DNA of 64,000 nucleotides, taken from CAYNFH01 sp964396385 (GTDB taxonomy: Bacteria > Armatimonadota > Chthonomonadetes > Chthonomonadales > CAJBBX01). The stretch is taken from NCBI GenBank assembly GCA_964396385.1, contig CAYNFH010000001.1, forward strand, positions 1 to 64,000. Direction: 5' to 3'. The notes beneath the pieces were generated by a model that ran no database searches, was not told the DNA's origin, and worked only from the letters and a program-made list of their open reading frames with translations. How positions within the stretch are numbered: position 1 is the first letter of the stretch; each line of letters opens with the position of its first letter. Made by a program: the position numbers and the translations under genes. This document shows, one piece after another, positions 1 to 6,947 of the stretch.

Positions 1-339
1 GGTCAGCGATGGCTCCAGGTGCCAGACGCGCTTGAACTCCCACGGGTGCTGCGTGCCGTCGTACCACAGGTGGTTGCCCGTCGTTCCCTGGTACGTGAAC
101 TCGTTCCCCACCGGCTCCCAGGTCTTGCCGCCGTCGTCCGACCGCTGGATCTGCTGCCCGAACCATCCGCTGCATTGGGACGCGTACAGCCGGTTCGGGT
201 CCGCGGGCGAGCCCTTGATGTGGTAGAGCTCCCAGCCCGCGAAGTGGGGGCCGCTCACGTCCCACTTCTCCCGCTTTCCATCCGCCGTCAGAATAAACCC
301 GCCCTTACTTGTTCCAACCAGCACCCGCACTCCGCTCAT
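1..339 (-). CDS. Partial BNR/WD40-type beta-propeller protein (N-terminal 113 codons)
   Basis: This frame is open from an ATG at 339 to the window edge, so the 3' end is missing. AGGAGGA lies just upstream of the start. The protein begins [15 protein letters not shown], the usual opening of exo-alpha-sialidase-like, VPS10/BNR-repeat 'glycosyl hydrolase' proteins. It contains one clear Asp-box-type segment, [12 protein letters not shown], near residue 75. There is no signal peptide, so this member looks cytoplasmic. Substrate and reaction cannot be told from this piece; many such propellers have no proven enzymatic activity. The gene runs in the same direction as the ECF module upstream but is separated from it by about 180 bases containing a short tandem repeat. 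Confidence 0.75.
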   Translation of the reverse strand, partial: MSGVRVLVGTSKGGFILTADGKREKWDVSGPHFAGWELYHIKGSPADPNRLYASQCSGWFGQQIQRSDDGGKTWEPVGNEFTYQGTTGNHLWYDGTQHPWEFKRVWHLEPSLT

Positions 340-454
340 TCCATCCTCCTCATTGGACCGTCACCCGCCTGGCGGCAGCATTATGCTCGCTCGCTCGACA
401 GGTTAGTATATCACCACACTCGCCGGCTCTCGCGCGATCCGGAAACACGGAATG

Positions 455-482
455 AACGGCGGTCCGAAGTCCGAGGTCCGCG
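455..482. repeat. GTCCGAA heptamer array (3 units)
   Basis: Three head-to-tail heptamers (GTCCGAA, GTCCGAG, GTCCGCG) lie at 462-482, preceded by AACGGCG. The same left flank followed by the same heptamer recurs at 19101-19135 inside a protein gene, so the flank and repeat appear to have moved together. Confidence 0.7.
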
Positions 483-519
483 ATTCGCCGTATCCCCGCG
501 TCGCCGCGTCGATCATCCA

Positions 520-993
520 TTACTCCCCGGCGTACGCCCGCTTCAGAGCGGCGATGTCCAGTTTGACCATCTTCAGCATGGCCTGCGTCACCCGAGCGGA
601 CTTCGCCGGGTCAGGGTCGCTCATCATCTCAAGCAGTATCCGGGGAACGATCTGCCAGCAGAGGCCGTACCTGTCCTTCAGCCAGCCGCACTCGACCTCC
701 TGGCCTCCCTCGGAAAGCCGGCTCCACAGCTCGTCGACCTCTTCCTGTGTGTCGCAGTCCACGAAGAGGGAGATGGCTTCCGTAAACTTGAAAACGGGGC
801 CGCCGTTGAGGGCCATGAACTTCTGGCCCTCGAGCTCGAAGGTAACCACCATTACAGAGCCAGCCGGCCCTGGGCTCCCCTCCGGGTAACGGCTCACGCT
901 CAGGATCCGGGAGTTCTTGAAGATGGAGGTGTAGAACCGTGCGGCCTCCTCCGCCTGATTGTCGAACCAAAGAAACGGTGTTATCTTTTGCAT
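520..993 (-). CDS. VOC superfamily protein (PhnB / 3-dmu-9_3-mt type)
   Basis: The 157-residue protein starts [21 protein letters not shown] and has the PhnB-like vicinal-oxygen-chelate layout: a beta-alpha-beta-beta-beta half followed by [15 protein letters not shown] and [15 protein letters not shown]. This family resembles glyoxalases, but most members have no proven reaction, and the metal ligands of true glyoxalase I are not evident. It is the last gene of a minus-strand run led by an ECF42-type sigma factor. VOC and YCII genes are common companions of such sigma factors. The family assignment is firm; the role is unknown. Confidence 0.85.
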   Translation of the reverse strand: MQKITPFLWFDNQAEEAARFYTSIFKNSRILSVSRYPEGSPGPAGSVMVVTFELEGQKFMALNGGPVFKFTEAISLFVDCDTQEEVDELWSRLSEGGQEVECGWLKDRYGLCWQIVPRILLEMMSDPDPAKSARVTQAMLKMVKLDIAALKRAYAGE

Positions 994-1062
994 TTGCCTA
1001 GACCGCGAACTGGATTTGAGATATCGGCAGGAGCCGGAGCGCCGGCCCGGCCCCTGCCCCCG

Positions 1063-1596
1063 TTACGCCCTTGCCGCCGGGCAGCCGTCCCCGTTGCCCA
1101 TGGCCATTCCGGATACGATCTGCCGCAGCTCCTCCGTGCTCACCTGCCGCATGTTAGTGGCAATGGACCACTTGTGGCCGTACGGATCCACCACCACGCC
1201 GAAGCGGTCGCCCCAGAACATGTCCTGCAGCGGCATTCCCACCTGGCAGCCCGCGGAGAGCGCGTGATCGAACGCGGCGTCACAGTCCTGCACGTAAAGA
1301 TGCAGCGTCACCGGGCTGCCGCCGAGCGACTGCGGCCCCAACGCCCCGTGCTCCGGGAACTCATCGCACACAACGAAGGTGGCCCCTTGGATGCTCAGGT
1401 TCGAATACATCACTTTTCCGTCCGGGCGCGGGAACACTACCTTCGTCTCCGCGCCAAAGGCCTTCTGGTAAAACTCGACCGCCTCCGCCGCGTTCCGGCA
1501 GCACAGGAACGGGGTAATCGTGGTACTCGCTTCAGGCATCCTAGTCTCCTCTGTAATCGGCTCGCAATTCGTAATCACTTCTTCCAGCAAACTCAT
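1063..1596 (-). CDS. VOC superfamily protein (PhnB-like glyoxalase fold)
   Basis: The core reads ITPFLCCRNAAEAVEFYQKAF, then GGSPVTLHLYVQDCDAAFDHALSAG and FWGDRFGVVVDPYGHKWSIAT, the classic PhnB-like VOC signature. Two starts are possible. The ATG at 1596 lies 3 bases after the stop of the upstream YCII gene and has GGAGG before it. The ATG at 1539 (MPEASTTITPF) has AGAGGAGA before it and gives the usual family length, so it may be the true start. The gene is almost certainly co-transcribed with the YCII gene. No substrate can be assigned. Confidence 0.85.
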   Translation of the reverse strand: MSLLEEVITNCEPITEETRMPEASTTITPFLCCRNAAEAVEFYQKAFGAETKVVFPRPDGKVMYSNLSIQGATFVVCDEFPEHGALGPQSLGGSPVTLHLYVQDCDAAFDHALSAGCQVGMPLQDMFWGDRFGVVVDPYGHKWSIATNMRQVSTEELRQIVSGMAMGNGDGCPAARA

Positions 1597-1599
1597 CTC

Positions 1600-1956
1600 T
1601 TAGCCCTCCGGCAGTCCCGCCAGGTCGATGACCGGACGGACCTCCACGGTGCCGCGCCGCGCCATGGGGATCCGCGCCGCGATTCCAATTGCCTCGTCCA
1701 GGTCCGCCGCGTCCACCAGGAAGAAGCCGCCAAGCTGCTCCTTGGTCTCCGCGAATGGCCCATCCGTCACCAGCCGCTGGCCTTCGCGCACCCGCACGCT
1801 GGTCGCTTTGGAAGTGTGGTGCAGCGGGGCGGCGCCCAGGTACTTGCCGTTCGACCGGATCTCATCGATCAGCGCCAGCGACTCCACATAGCACTTCTCG
1901 CGGTCTGTCTCGCTGATGGAGTCCTCCTGCGCATAGATCAGCAGCATGTACTTCAT
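1600..1956 (-). CDS. YCII/DGPF-domain protein
   Basis: A 118-residue YCII-related (DGPF) protein beginning MKYMLLIYAQED, with GPFAETKEQLGGFFLVDAADLDEAIGIAARIP: the TDGPFAETKE block is the family hallmark. The start at 1956 is chosen because AAGGAGGA lies six bases upstream; upstream in-frame codons read through the intergenic region. Genes of this family are the standard genomic partner of ECF42 sigma factors, and the sigma gene lies directly upstream on the same strand. A promoter-like GTCGA-N17-CGACTAG site overlaps the intergenic region. Biochemical activity in this family is poorly known. Confidence 0.92.
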   Translation of the reverse strand: MKYMLLIYAQEDSISETDREKCYVESLALIDEIRSNGKYLGAAPLHHTSKATSVRVREGQRLVTDGPFAETKEQLGGFFLVDAADLDEAIGIAARIPMARRGTVEVRPVIDLAGLPEG

Positions 1957-1991
1957 AGGTGTCCTCCTTCCTTGATTCCATGGTTCATAAG

Positions 1992-2020
1992 CTAGTCGAA
2001 CGAGGCCGGCCCGATTCGAC
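1992..2020 (-). promoter_or_regulatory. Putative ECF42-type promoter for the YCII gene
   Basis: On the minus strand AGTCGA is followed, 17 bases after its GTCGA, by CGACTAGCTT, 36 bases before the YCII start. The same two boxes with the same 17-base spacer occur before the truncated YCII gene at 3409. ECF42 sigma factors are reported to use a TGTCGA-like -35 element, which agrees. The -35/-10 roles are inferred. Confidence 0.55.
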
Positions 2021-2021
2021 T

Positions 2022-3278
2022 TCACGTCGACAATTCTTTCAGCCTTTTTTCAAGGAACCGCCGCTCCGGCTCTTGCCGGGCCAGCGAGAGGGCGCGCATG
2101 TAGGCCGCGCGCGCCTCTTCGATGCGGCCCAGCCGCCGGCAGAGGTCCGCCCGGGCGGAGTGCGCCAGATAGTAGTCCGCCAGTTCGCCGCGTTTCAGAA
2201 TGGCGTCGATGAGGGCAAGCCCGATTGCCGGACCGTCCCGCATGGCCACGGCGACCGCTCGGTTCAGCTCCACTACCGGAGAGGGCTGCACCAGCCGCAG
2301 CGCCTCGTACAGCCCGGCTATCTCGGCCCAGTCTGTGGAGGCTGCGTCCGGCGCGGAAGCGTGGACCGCGGCGATGGCCGCCTGGATGCAGTAAGGACCG
2401 GCGCGACCGGACGACAGCGCCCGCTGTACCAGGTCCGACCCCTCCGTGATCATCTCCCTGTTCCAGCGAGAACGGTCCTGCGCATCCAAGAGAATGAGGT
2501 CTCCTTCCGGGGTAGTGCGAGCCCTGCGGCGGGACTCGTGGAGGAGCATCAGGGCCAGCAGGCCCATAACCTCCGGCTCCGGCAGCAGCTCCACCAGCAG
2601 CCGGCCCAGACGGATTGCCTCGGCGGATAGGTCCCGCCGAGTCACGGAGTCGCCGCTGGAGGCCGAGTACCCTTCATTGAACACCAGGTAGACCACGTGG
2701 AGCACCGTCGCCAGCCGCTCCGGCAGGTCCGAGCGTTCGGGGATGCGATAGGGGATGCGCGCGTCGCGAATCTTGGCCTTGGCGCGCACGATCCGCTGCG
2801 CTACCGTGGGGGTGCTGGTGAGGAAGGCCCGCGCTATCTCCTCGGTGGTGAGACCGCAGACCTCCCGCAGGGTTAGCGCGATCTGCGCTTCCGGCGCGAG
2901 CGCCGGGTGGCAGCAGGTGAAGATCAGGCGGAGGTCATCGTCCTCCACGCGCTGGTCGTCCCAGTCGGCGGGATCCTCCGCCCGGGAATCGAGCTCCTCC
3001 GCGAGGGACGCGAGCGACGCGTTGAACCGTGCCCTCCGCCGCATCGCGTCGATGGCCTTGAACCGGCCGGTCGAGATGAGCCATGCGCGCGGGTTGGCCG
3101 GCACGCCGTCCCGGGGCCATGCCTGGGCGGCCGCCGCGAAGGCTTCTTGCGTCGCGTCCTCCGCCAGGTCGAAGTCGCCCAGCAGCCGGATGAGGGTCGC
3201 CAGTACCCGGCGACCCTCATCCCGGAAGGTGCGATCCACTACTTCTTGTGCCTGTTGGCTCGTCATCTTGGCGGACAT
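2022..3278 (-). CDS. ECF RNA polymerase sigma factor, ECF42-type (with C-terminal TPR-like DUF6596 region)
   Basis: The 418-residue protein has sigma-70 region 2 near residues 20-90 (LIRLLGDFDLAEDATQEAFAAAAQAWPRDGVPANPRAWLISTGR) and region 4 near 125-175 (LTLREVCGLTTEEIARAFLTSTPTVAQRIVRAKAKIR). It then carries about 230 extra residues rich in helices, ending in a TPR-like repeat. That long C-terminal extension is the mark of ECF42, which needs no classical anti-sigma factor; the extension itself is thought to regulate activity. Flanking YCII and VOC genes on the same strand match the known ECF42 neighbourhood. Matching promoter-like sites before both YCII genes suggest the factor controls this cluster and itself. 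Confidence 0.9.
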   Translation of the reverse strand: MSAKMTSQQAQEVVDRTFRDEGRRVLATLIRLLGDFDLAEDATQEAFAAAAQAWPRDGVPANPRAWLISTGRFKAIDAMRRRARFNASLASLAEELDSRAEDPADWDDQRVEDDDLRLIFTCCHPALAPEAQIALTLREVCGLTTEEIARAFLTSTPTVAQRIVRAKAKIRDARIPYRIPERSDLPERLATVLHVVYLVFNEGYSASSGDSVTRRDLSAEAIRLGRLLVELLPEPEVMGLLALMLLHESRRRARTTPEGDLILLDAQDRSRWNREMITEGSDLVQRALSSGRAGPYCIQAAIAAVHASAPDAASTDWAEIAGLYEALRLVQPSPVVELNRAVAVAMRDGPAIGLALIDAILKRGELADYYLAHSARADLCRRLGRIEEARAAYMRALSLARQEPERRFLEKRLKELST

Positions 3279-3295
3279 AACCCGCCGACCAATTG

Positions 3296-3409
3296 TTACT
3301 TGATCGCCCCGAGTTCCTTCCCGATCTCGCGCATATGCTCGATCGCTTCGCTGGGCATTACTCCCGCCTCCGACTCAGGGGTGGCCTTCACAATCACCAT
3401 GAACCGCAT
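3296..3409 (-). pseudogene. Truncated YCII/DGPF gene (37 codons)
   Basis: The reading frame MRFMVIVKATPESEAGVMPS is the standard start of DGPF/YCII proteins, with GAGGAGAG before the ATG. It stops after 37 codons, whereas the family runs to about 115-140, so the DGPF block itself is missing. The stop lies 17 bases before the sigma-factor start. The ribosome binding site and an ECF42-like promoter survive upstream, so this leftover may now act as the leader of the sigma operon. It is too short for the track's size cut-off but is clearly recognisable. Confidence 0.75.
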
Positions 3410-3493
3410 CTTCTCTCCTCGCTCTCCTGGAAGGAGGGTCGGCACGCCCTCCCGTGGCGGCTGACCCAGGTTTTCGATATCGCCTTACACAAG

Positions 3494-3522
3494 CTAGTCG
3501 TTTGGCGCCGCCGGAGATCGAC
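3494..3522 (-). promoter_or_regulatory. Putative ECF42-type promoter for the sigma operon
   Basis: On the minus strand CGTCGA is followed, 17 bases after its GTCGA, by CGACTAGCTTGTG, upstream of the truncated YCII gene and the sigma factor. It matches the site at 1992-2020 in both boxes and in spacer length. This implies positive autoregulation by the sigma factor (inference). Confidence 0.55.
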
Positions 3523-3657
3523 GGCATCGGCGATTCGAGTCTTGAGATGCGCGGGCGGAATGTGGCGGAAGGTCGGGAGGCTGCCGCGCCATGGGGTGGA
3601 CGCCGGTCGCGCGGCTGAAAGTCTGGTAGAGCTGGAATGGTGTTCCCGGTATTCTTG

Positions 3658-4524
3658 TCACGGCATCGCGGCCCGCCGTACGCGCCGGCCGTTTCTTGGG
3701 CGGTGCCCTCGTGGATGCTCGGCGGGAGGCGGCAGCGGGTCCCTGGCCTGGAAGTAGTACCGCGCGAGCCACCGGCTCAGCCCGTCCAGCCCGGGGAACA
3801 GCACCCGTTCCGTGATGTTGGACTGGTCCAGCTTGTCCCGCACTTCCCACTTCAGCCTGGCGGGGACCACTATCCGGCGAGCCAGCTCCGGCTGCTCGCC
3901 CAGCCAATCGTCCAGCCGCATCTTGGCGCTGGAGGTCACGGAGAAGAGACCCCACTGGTTGACGATGCGTTCGTCCAGCGAGGGAGGCTCGAAGAAGAGC
4001 GCGAACGCGCGGCTGTCGAGAGCGTCGAACTCCTCCAGAGACGAGGCAGCGCGGTTCAGCATCTCCGTGGTGAACACGTCGGAGCCCTCCTCCTCCAGGA
4101 TCTGGCGGAGCTTCGCGGGCAACTGCCGGTGGATGCGGACGTAGTCCGCGCACCAGACCACGCCGTCCAGGTCGTAGCACTCCAGGTTCTGCGTGGCAAA
4201 GTGCAGCGCGACGAGCGGGGAGTAGGACCAGTCCAGCAGGCGGGTGGGGAGCCCGTGGTGCTGGGCCAGGGAGAGCCAGTCCCACACAGAATCGGCCGGG
4301 ACCGCCTGCGGCTGCGCGTACTTGCGGAAGTTACGCAGGAGGTGCGCCTCCTGCCGGTCGTACTCGCCACGGAGCTTCATCAGGCTCGTGCCGAGACCGC
4401 GGGAAGCGTCGTCCATGCCCCGGTAGGCGTAGGTGGAGCGGAACCGCCCGAGCGCCTCGCTCCAGGATCCGCCGAGCAGCCGCTCGCCCAGCTCCGTCCA
4501 AGTCTTGATCCGTATCTCCTCCAT
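3658..4524 (-). CDS. FRG-domain protein
   Basis: The 288-residue protein has the FRG-domain signatures YRG at residues 34-36 and AQHHGLPTRLLDWSYSPLVALHFA at about 87-110, followed by the acidic helical part and FSVTSSAKMRL. The biochemical role of FRG domains is not established. Proteins with this domain are usually free-standing and soluble, as here. The C-terminal tail (PPPAEHPRGHRPRNGRRVRRAAMP) is basic, proline-rich and outside the domain. An octamer repeat array lies 18 bases before the start codon; no strong Shine-Dalgarno is present between them. Confidence 0.85.
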   Translation of the reverse strand: MEEIRIKTWTELGERLLGGSWSEALGRFRSTYAYRGMDDASRGLGTSLMKLRGEYDRQEAHLLRNFRKYAQPQAVPADSVWDWLSLAQHHGLPTRLLDWSYSPLVALHFATQNLECYDLDGVVWCADYVRIHRQLPAKLRQILEEEGSDVFTTEMLNRAASSLEEFDALDSRAFALFFEPPSLDERIVNQWGLFSVTSSAKMRLDDWLGEQPELARRIVVPARLKWEVRDKLDQSNITERVLFPGLDGLSRWLARYYFQARDPLPPPAEHPRGHRPRNGRRVRRAAMP

Positions 4525-4542
4525 CTTTCAGCGGGTCTGTCA

Positions 4543-4568
4543 CCTGAACGCCTGAACGCCTGAACGCC
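4543..4568 (-). repeat. TTCAGGCG octamer array before FRG gene
   Basis: Three tandem octamers (minus-strand reading TTCAGGCG, last unit running into GTGA) end 18 bases before the FRG gene start. Equivalent arrays precede genes at 25466 and 46308 at nearly the same distance and in the same orientation relative to the gene. Confidence 0.75.
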
Positions 4569-4574
4569 AGTCCT

Positions 4575-4877
4575 TCATGCTGCCTGGTCTATTGGATACC
4601 CCTCCAGCAGCACCGCAATGCGGCGGGCTGCGGAGGCGTAGCTCGGCTCGGAAGTGCGCTCATCGCGGGCGGAGCCCAGCATCCGTTCCACCTGGGCTAC
4701 GTACCCGGCGGGCATCGTATCGCCGCAGTTCCAGAGCTCGCGCAGCAGCCAATGGATATCCTTCTCCTCACCCCGCACCTGCACCGACCGCGACTGTGTG
4801 CCATCGTCCAGCCACCGCAGGAACGCCTCCCGAACGTAGTCCGGCGCGTGCTCGGAGCGCATCTGTTGGTCCGCCAT
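4575..4877 (-). CDS. Small hypothetical protein (100 aa)
   Basis: The start at 4877 (MADQQMRSEHAPDYVREAFLRW) is supported by GGGAGAG upstream; the longer open frame runs through a repeat-containing intergenic region. The protein is acidic and probably all-helical, with HWLLRELWNCGDTMPAGYVAQVERML followed by YASAARRIAVLLEG. There is no signal peptide or membrane segment. I do not recognise the family. It lies between the FRG gene and a nucleotidyltransferase pair on the same strand and may be co-transcribed with the FRG gene (50 bases apart). Confidence 0.7.
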   Translation of the reverse strand: MADQQMRSEHAPDYVREAFLRWLDDGTQSRSVQVRGEEKDIHWLLRELWNCGDTMPAGYVAQVERMLGSARDERTSEPSYASAARRIAVLLEGYPIDQAA

Positions 4878-5006
4878 ATCACACTCTCCCGCGCTGCCGA
4901 GTCTCGCCTCTCCGCCGGCCGCGCAGACTGTACGACGCCGCAGGGCGGAGCGCGGTTCCGTGCCGTGCTGACAGGTGGATAAGGGCGTGGGCAGCGTGAG
5001 CGGAGT

Positions 5007-5074
5007 GTAAACAGGTAAATGGGTAAATGGGTGTACTTTCCGGAATCCGGCCGTACTCCCATTTACCTGTTTAC
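5007..5074. repeat. 17-bp perfect inverted repeat built of octamers
   Basis: GTAAACAGGTAAATGGG at 5007-5023 is the exact reverse complement of 5058-5074. Both arms and their edges are made of an 8-base unit (GTAAATGG/GTAAACAG), and the right edge continues with TCATTTAC. It sits between two minus-strand genes and overlaps the last codons of the gene ending at 5075. It could form a hairpin and act as a terminator, but no U-tract is present. Confidence 0.75.
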
Positions 5075-5389
5075 TCATTTACTCTCTTTGAGCCGGTGCT
5101 CCAGCGCGCTGGAGAAGCTCGTTAGCCTGCGGATGAGCGAATTGTATCGCGAGTAGGCGCCGTCCCCGTGCGTCTCCTCCAGCAACTCATAGAGTCGATG
5201 CTCATAGGGTTGAGGGATGTCCGGACGGTCCGGCACCTCCAGCCCCAGCCTCTGCAGGCGTGGCGCGGCGATCAGCACAAGGAGCCCGCACTCCGTTACG
5301 CCGGGCTGGCGCACCTCCCTCAGCCCGGGCAGCACCAGCTCCGCCCCCGGTAGGTCCGCCAGGTCCTCCTGGATCATGTCTTCAGCCAC
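5075..5389 (-). CDS. Small unknown protein paired with a DUF6036 nucleotidyltransferase
   Basis: The 104-residue protein starts MAEDMIQEDLADLPGAELVLPGLREVRQPGV and ends in a helical QPYEHRLYELLEETHGDGAYSRYNSLIRRLTSF segment. Its ATG overlaps the end of the upstream nucleotidyltransferase gene by 8 bases, a tight overlap that implies translational coupling and joint function. I do not recognise a domain. By analogy with two-gene nucleotidyltransferase modules it could be a partner, substrate or antidote of the upstream enzyme, but nothing in its sequence proves this. Confidence 0.75.
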   Translation of the reverse strand: MAEDMIQEDLADLPGAELVLPGLREVRQPGVTECGLLVLIAAPRLQRLGLEVPDRPDIPQPYEHRLYELLEETHGDGAYSRYNSLIRRLTSFSSALEHRLKESK

Positions 5390-5924
5390 TGTTCGCGTCG
5401 CCTAGCGTATCCAGGAAAGCGTCCACTTTGCGCATAAAGTCCTCCGGATTCAGGGCGGGGTACCGGATTATCTCCGGTCGGATTGCCTCCACTAGCCGTC
5501 TCAACTCCTCGGGTTCCACCAGTCCGCGCGTCACAAACGCATGCGCATCGTTCAGATCCAGGGTATGGCCACGCTCGATCTTGGCCAGGGCCTGTGAGTA
5601 GAAGTCGTAGTGTCTGAACTCTACCCGGCCGGCTGTCATGATAAATGCGCTTCGCTCTTTCCATCCCGGCAGCGGCGGAATAAACTGGTCCGGCGCGGCG
5701 AGCTCCACGTTGAGGCCCAGCAAGTCCTTCAGCTCCGCGATAGCTTCGAAGACGCCCTTCGGCTCCGGGTCCAGCTTCACGTCTACGTCCACCGTCTGCT
5801 CCCGGATGCCCAGTAATAGTGCCGTAGCCCCGCCTGTCACGTAGACGGTCCCGGGGCCTTTCGCCCGCTGCCCCAGCCGGCGCATGAACTCTTCCAGCCT
5901 TTCACGATCAACTCGCCTGCGCAT
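5382..5924 (-). CDS. DUF6036-type nucleotidyltransferase-fold protein
   Basis: The 180-residue form starting MRRRVDRERLEEFMRRLGQ is preferred; upstream in-frame codons read through the divergent intergenic region. It has YVTGGATALLLGIREQTVDVDVKL, a glycine-rich strand-helix followed by a D-x-D pair, as in the minimal nucleotidyltransferase fold. It continues with a region naming a conserved tyrosine/histidine stretch (FRHYDFYSQALAKIERGHTLDLNDAHAFV). DUF6036 proteins are soluble and probably modify a protein or RNA; the target is unknown. It is the first gene of an overlapping pair and divergent from the GH32 relic. Confidence 0.8.
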   Translation of the reverse strand: MRRRVDRERLEEFMRRLGQRAKGPGTVYVTGGATALLLGIREQTVDVDVKLDPEPKGVFEAIAELKDLLGLNVELAAPDQFIPPLPGWKERSAFIMTAGRVEFRHYDFYSQALAKIERGHTLDLNDAHAFVTRGLVEPEELRRLVEAIRPEIIRYPALNPEDFMRKVDAFLDTLGDANSG

Positions 5925-6021
5925 ACCTGCATTATGGGACAAGAGGAATGCGCACACTGCAACTCCGGTGGAATCACCGCCCGGTGGGATTCCCTGTCGT
6001 GCGTGGTGAATCGGAGCCCTA

Positions 6022-6786
6022 ATGAAGCTGACGCTTTGGGTCGCCGCGCTGGCCCTGCTCGCGTGGGCTACGGCAGGCGGAGTGAGGGAGAGACCCATGG
6101 CAGCCCGGCAGGAATCCACGCTCTACCACGAAGCCCTCCGGCCGCAGTTCCACTTCACACCCGCGCGCAACTGGATGAACGACCCGAACGGCCTCGTGTA
6201 CTACCGCGGCGAGTACCACCTCTTCTTCCAGCACAATCCGTTCGGCCGGCAGTGGGGCAACATGACGTGGGGCCACGCCGTCAGCCCGGACCTGGTGCAC
6301 TGGCGCCAGCTCCCAAACGCCATTGAGCCGGATCGCCTGGGGACCATCTACTCCGGTTCGGCCGTGGTAGATCGGGACAACACCACCGGGTTCCAGCAGG
6401 GGCGAGAGAAACCGCTGGTGGCCATCTATACGGCCGCGGGCGGCTCGTCGCCGCAAAGCCAGGGCCAGCCCTATACCCAGTGCCTTGCCTACAGCACGGA
6501 CCGCGGGCGCACCTGGACCAAGTATGCCGGCAACCCGGTCCTGCCGCACGTTATAGGGGAGAACCGGGATCCGAAAGTGATCTGGTACCCGCCCGAGCGG
6601 AACCGCGTCCGCATCCGGGTCCTTGCGGACCGAACCTCCCTGGAAGTCTTCGGCAACGATGGCCGGGTCTCGCTGTCATCCTGCCTCCTGTCCGGGCCGC
6701 AGAACCACGGTATCTCCGTCTTCGCGCGAGGCGGTCCGGCCAGCGTCGTGTCTCTTAGAGTTCGCTCCCTCCGCTCTGCCTGGTAG
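6022..6786 (+). pseudogene. Glycoside hydrolase family 32 (levanase/fructan hydrolase) with central deletion
   Basis: A signal peptide ([20 protein letters not shown]) leads into a textbook GH32 start: [31 protein letters not shown], where the Asp of WMNDPNG is the nucleophile. The RDPKV motif is also present near residue 182. Right after WYPPE, however, the frame jumps to [25 protein letters not shown], the C-terminal beta-sandwich. About half the usual ~500 residues are absent, including the EC motif with the acid/base Glu. The frame is kept across the junction (about 6600). The product cannot be a working fructan hydrolase. A collapsed assembly is the main alternative to a true deletion. 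Confidence 0.85.
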
Positions 6787-6947
6787 CCCTACAGGCCGTT
6801 ATTTCAAGTGCTGCACGATGGTTTGGTCGGTCTGCTTGATCTTCTTGAGGATGTTGCTCAAGGGCGCCCGCTGCCCGGCGTGCCGGAGTCCTACCGGCGG
6901 AAGATGCGCTCCATCGTGCCGGGGATGAGGATGCGCGACCTGCAGTC

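Noticed and set aside
19..1995. Plus-strand open frame of 658 codons
   Set aside because: It is antisense to four genes with clear domains and ribosome binding sites, and its translation is Arg/Leu/Pro-rich without any domain.
6787..6947. Short coding-like segment ending minus-strand NILKKIKQTDQTIVQHLK
   Set aside because: It may be a scrap of a lost gene, but it has no start and matches no family I know. The plus strand also has a frame here, so I could not decide.
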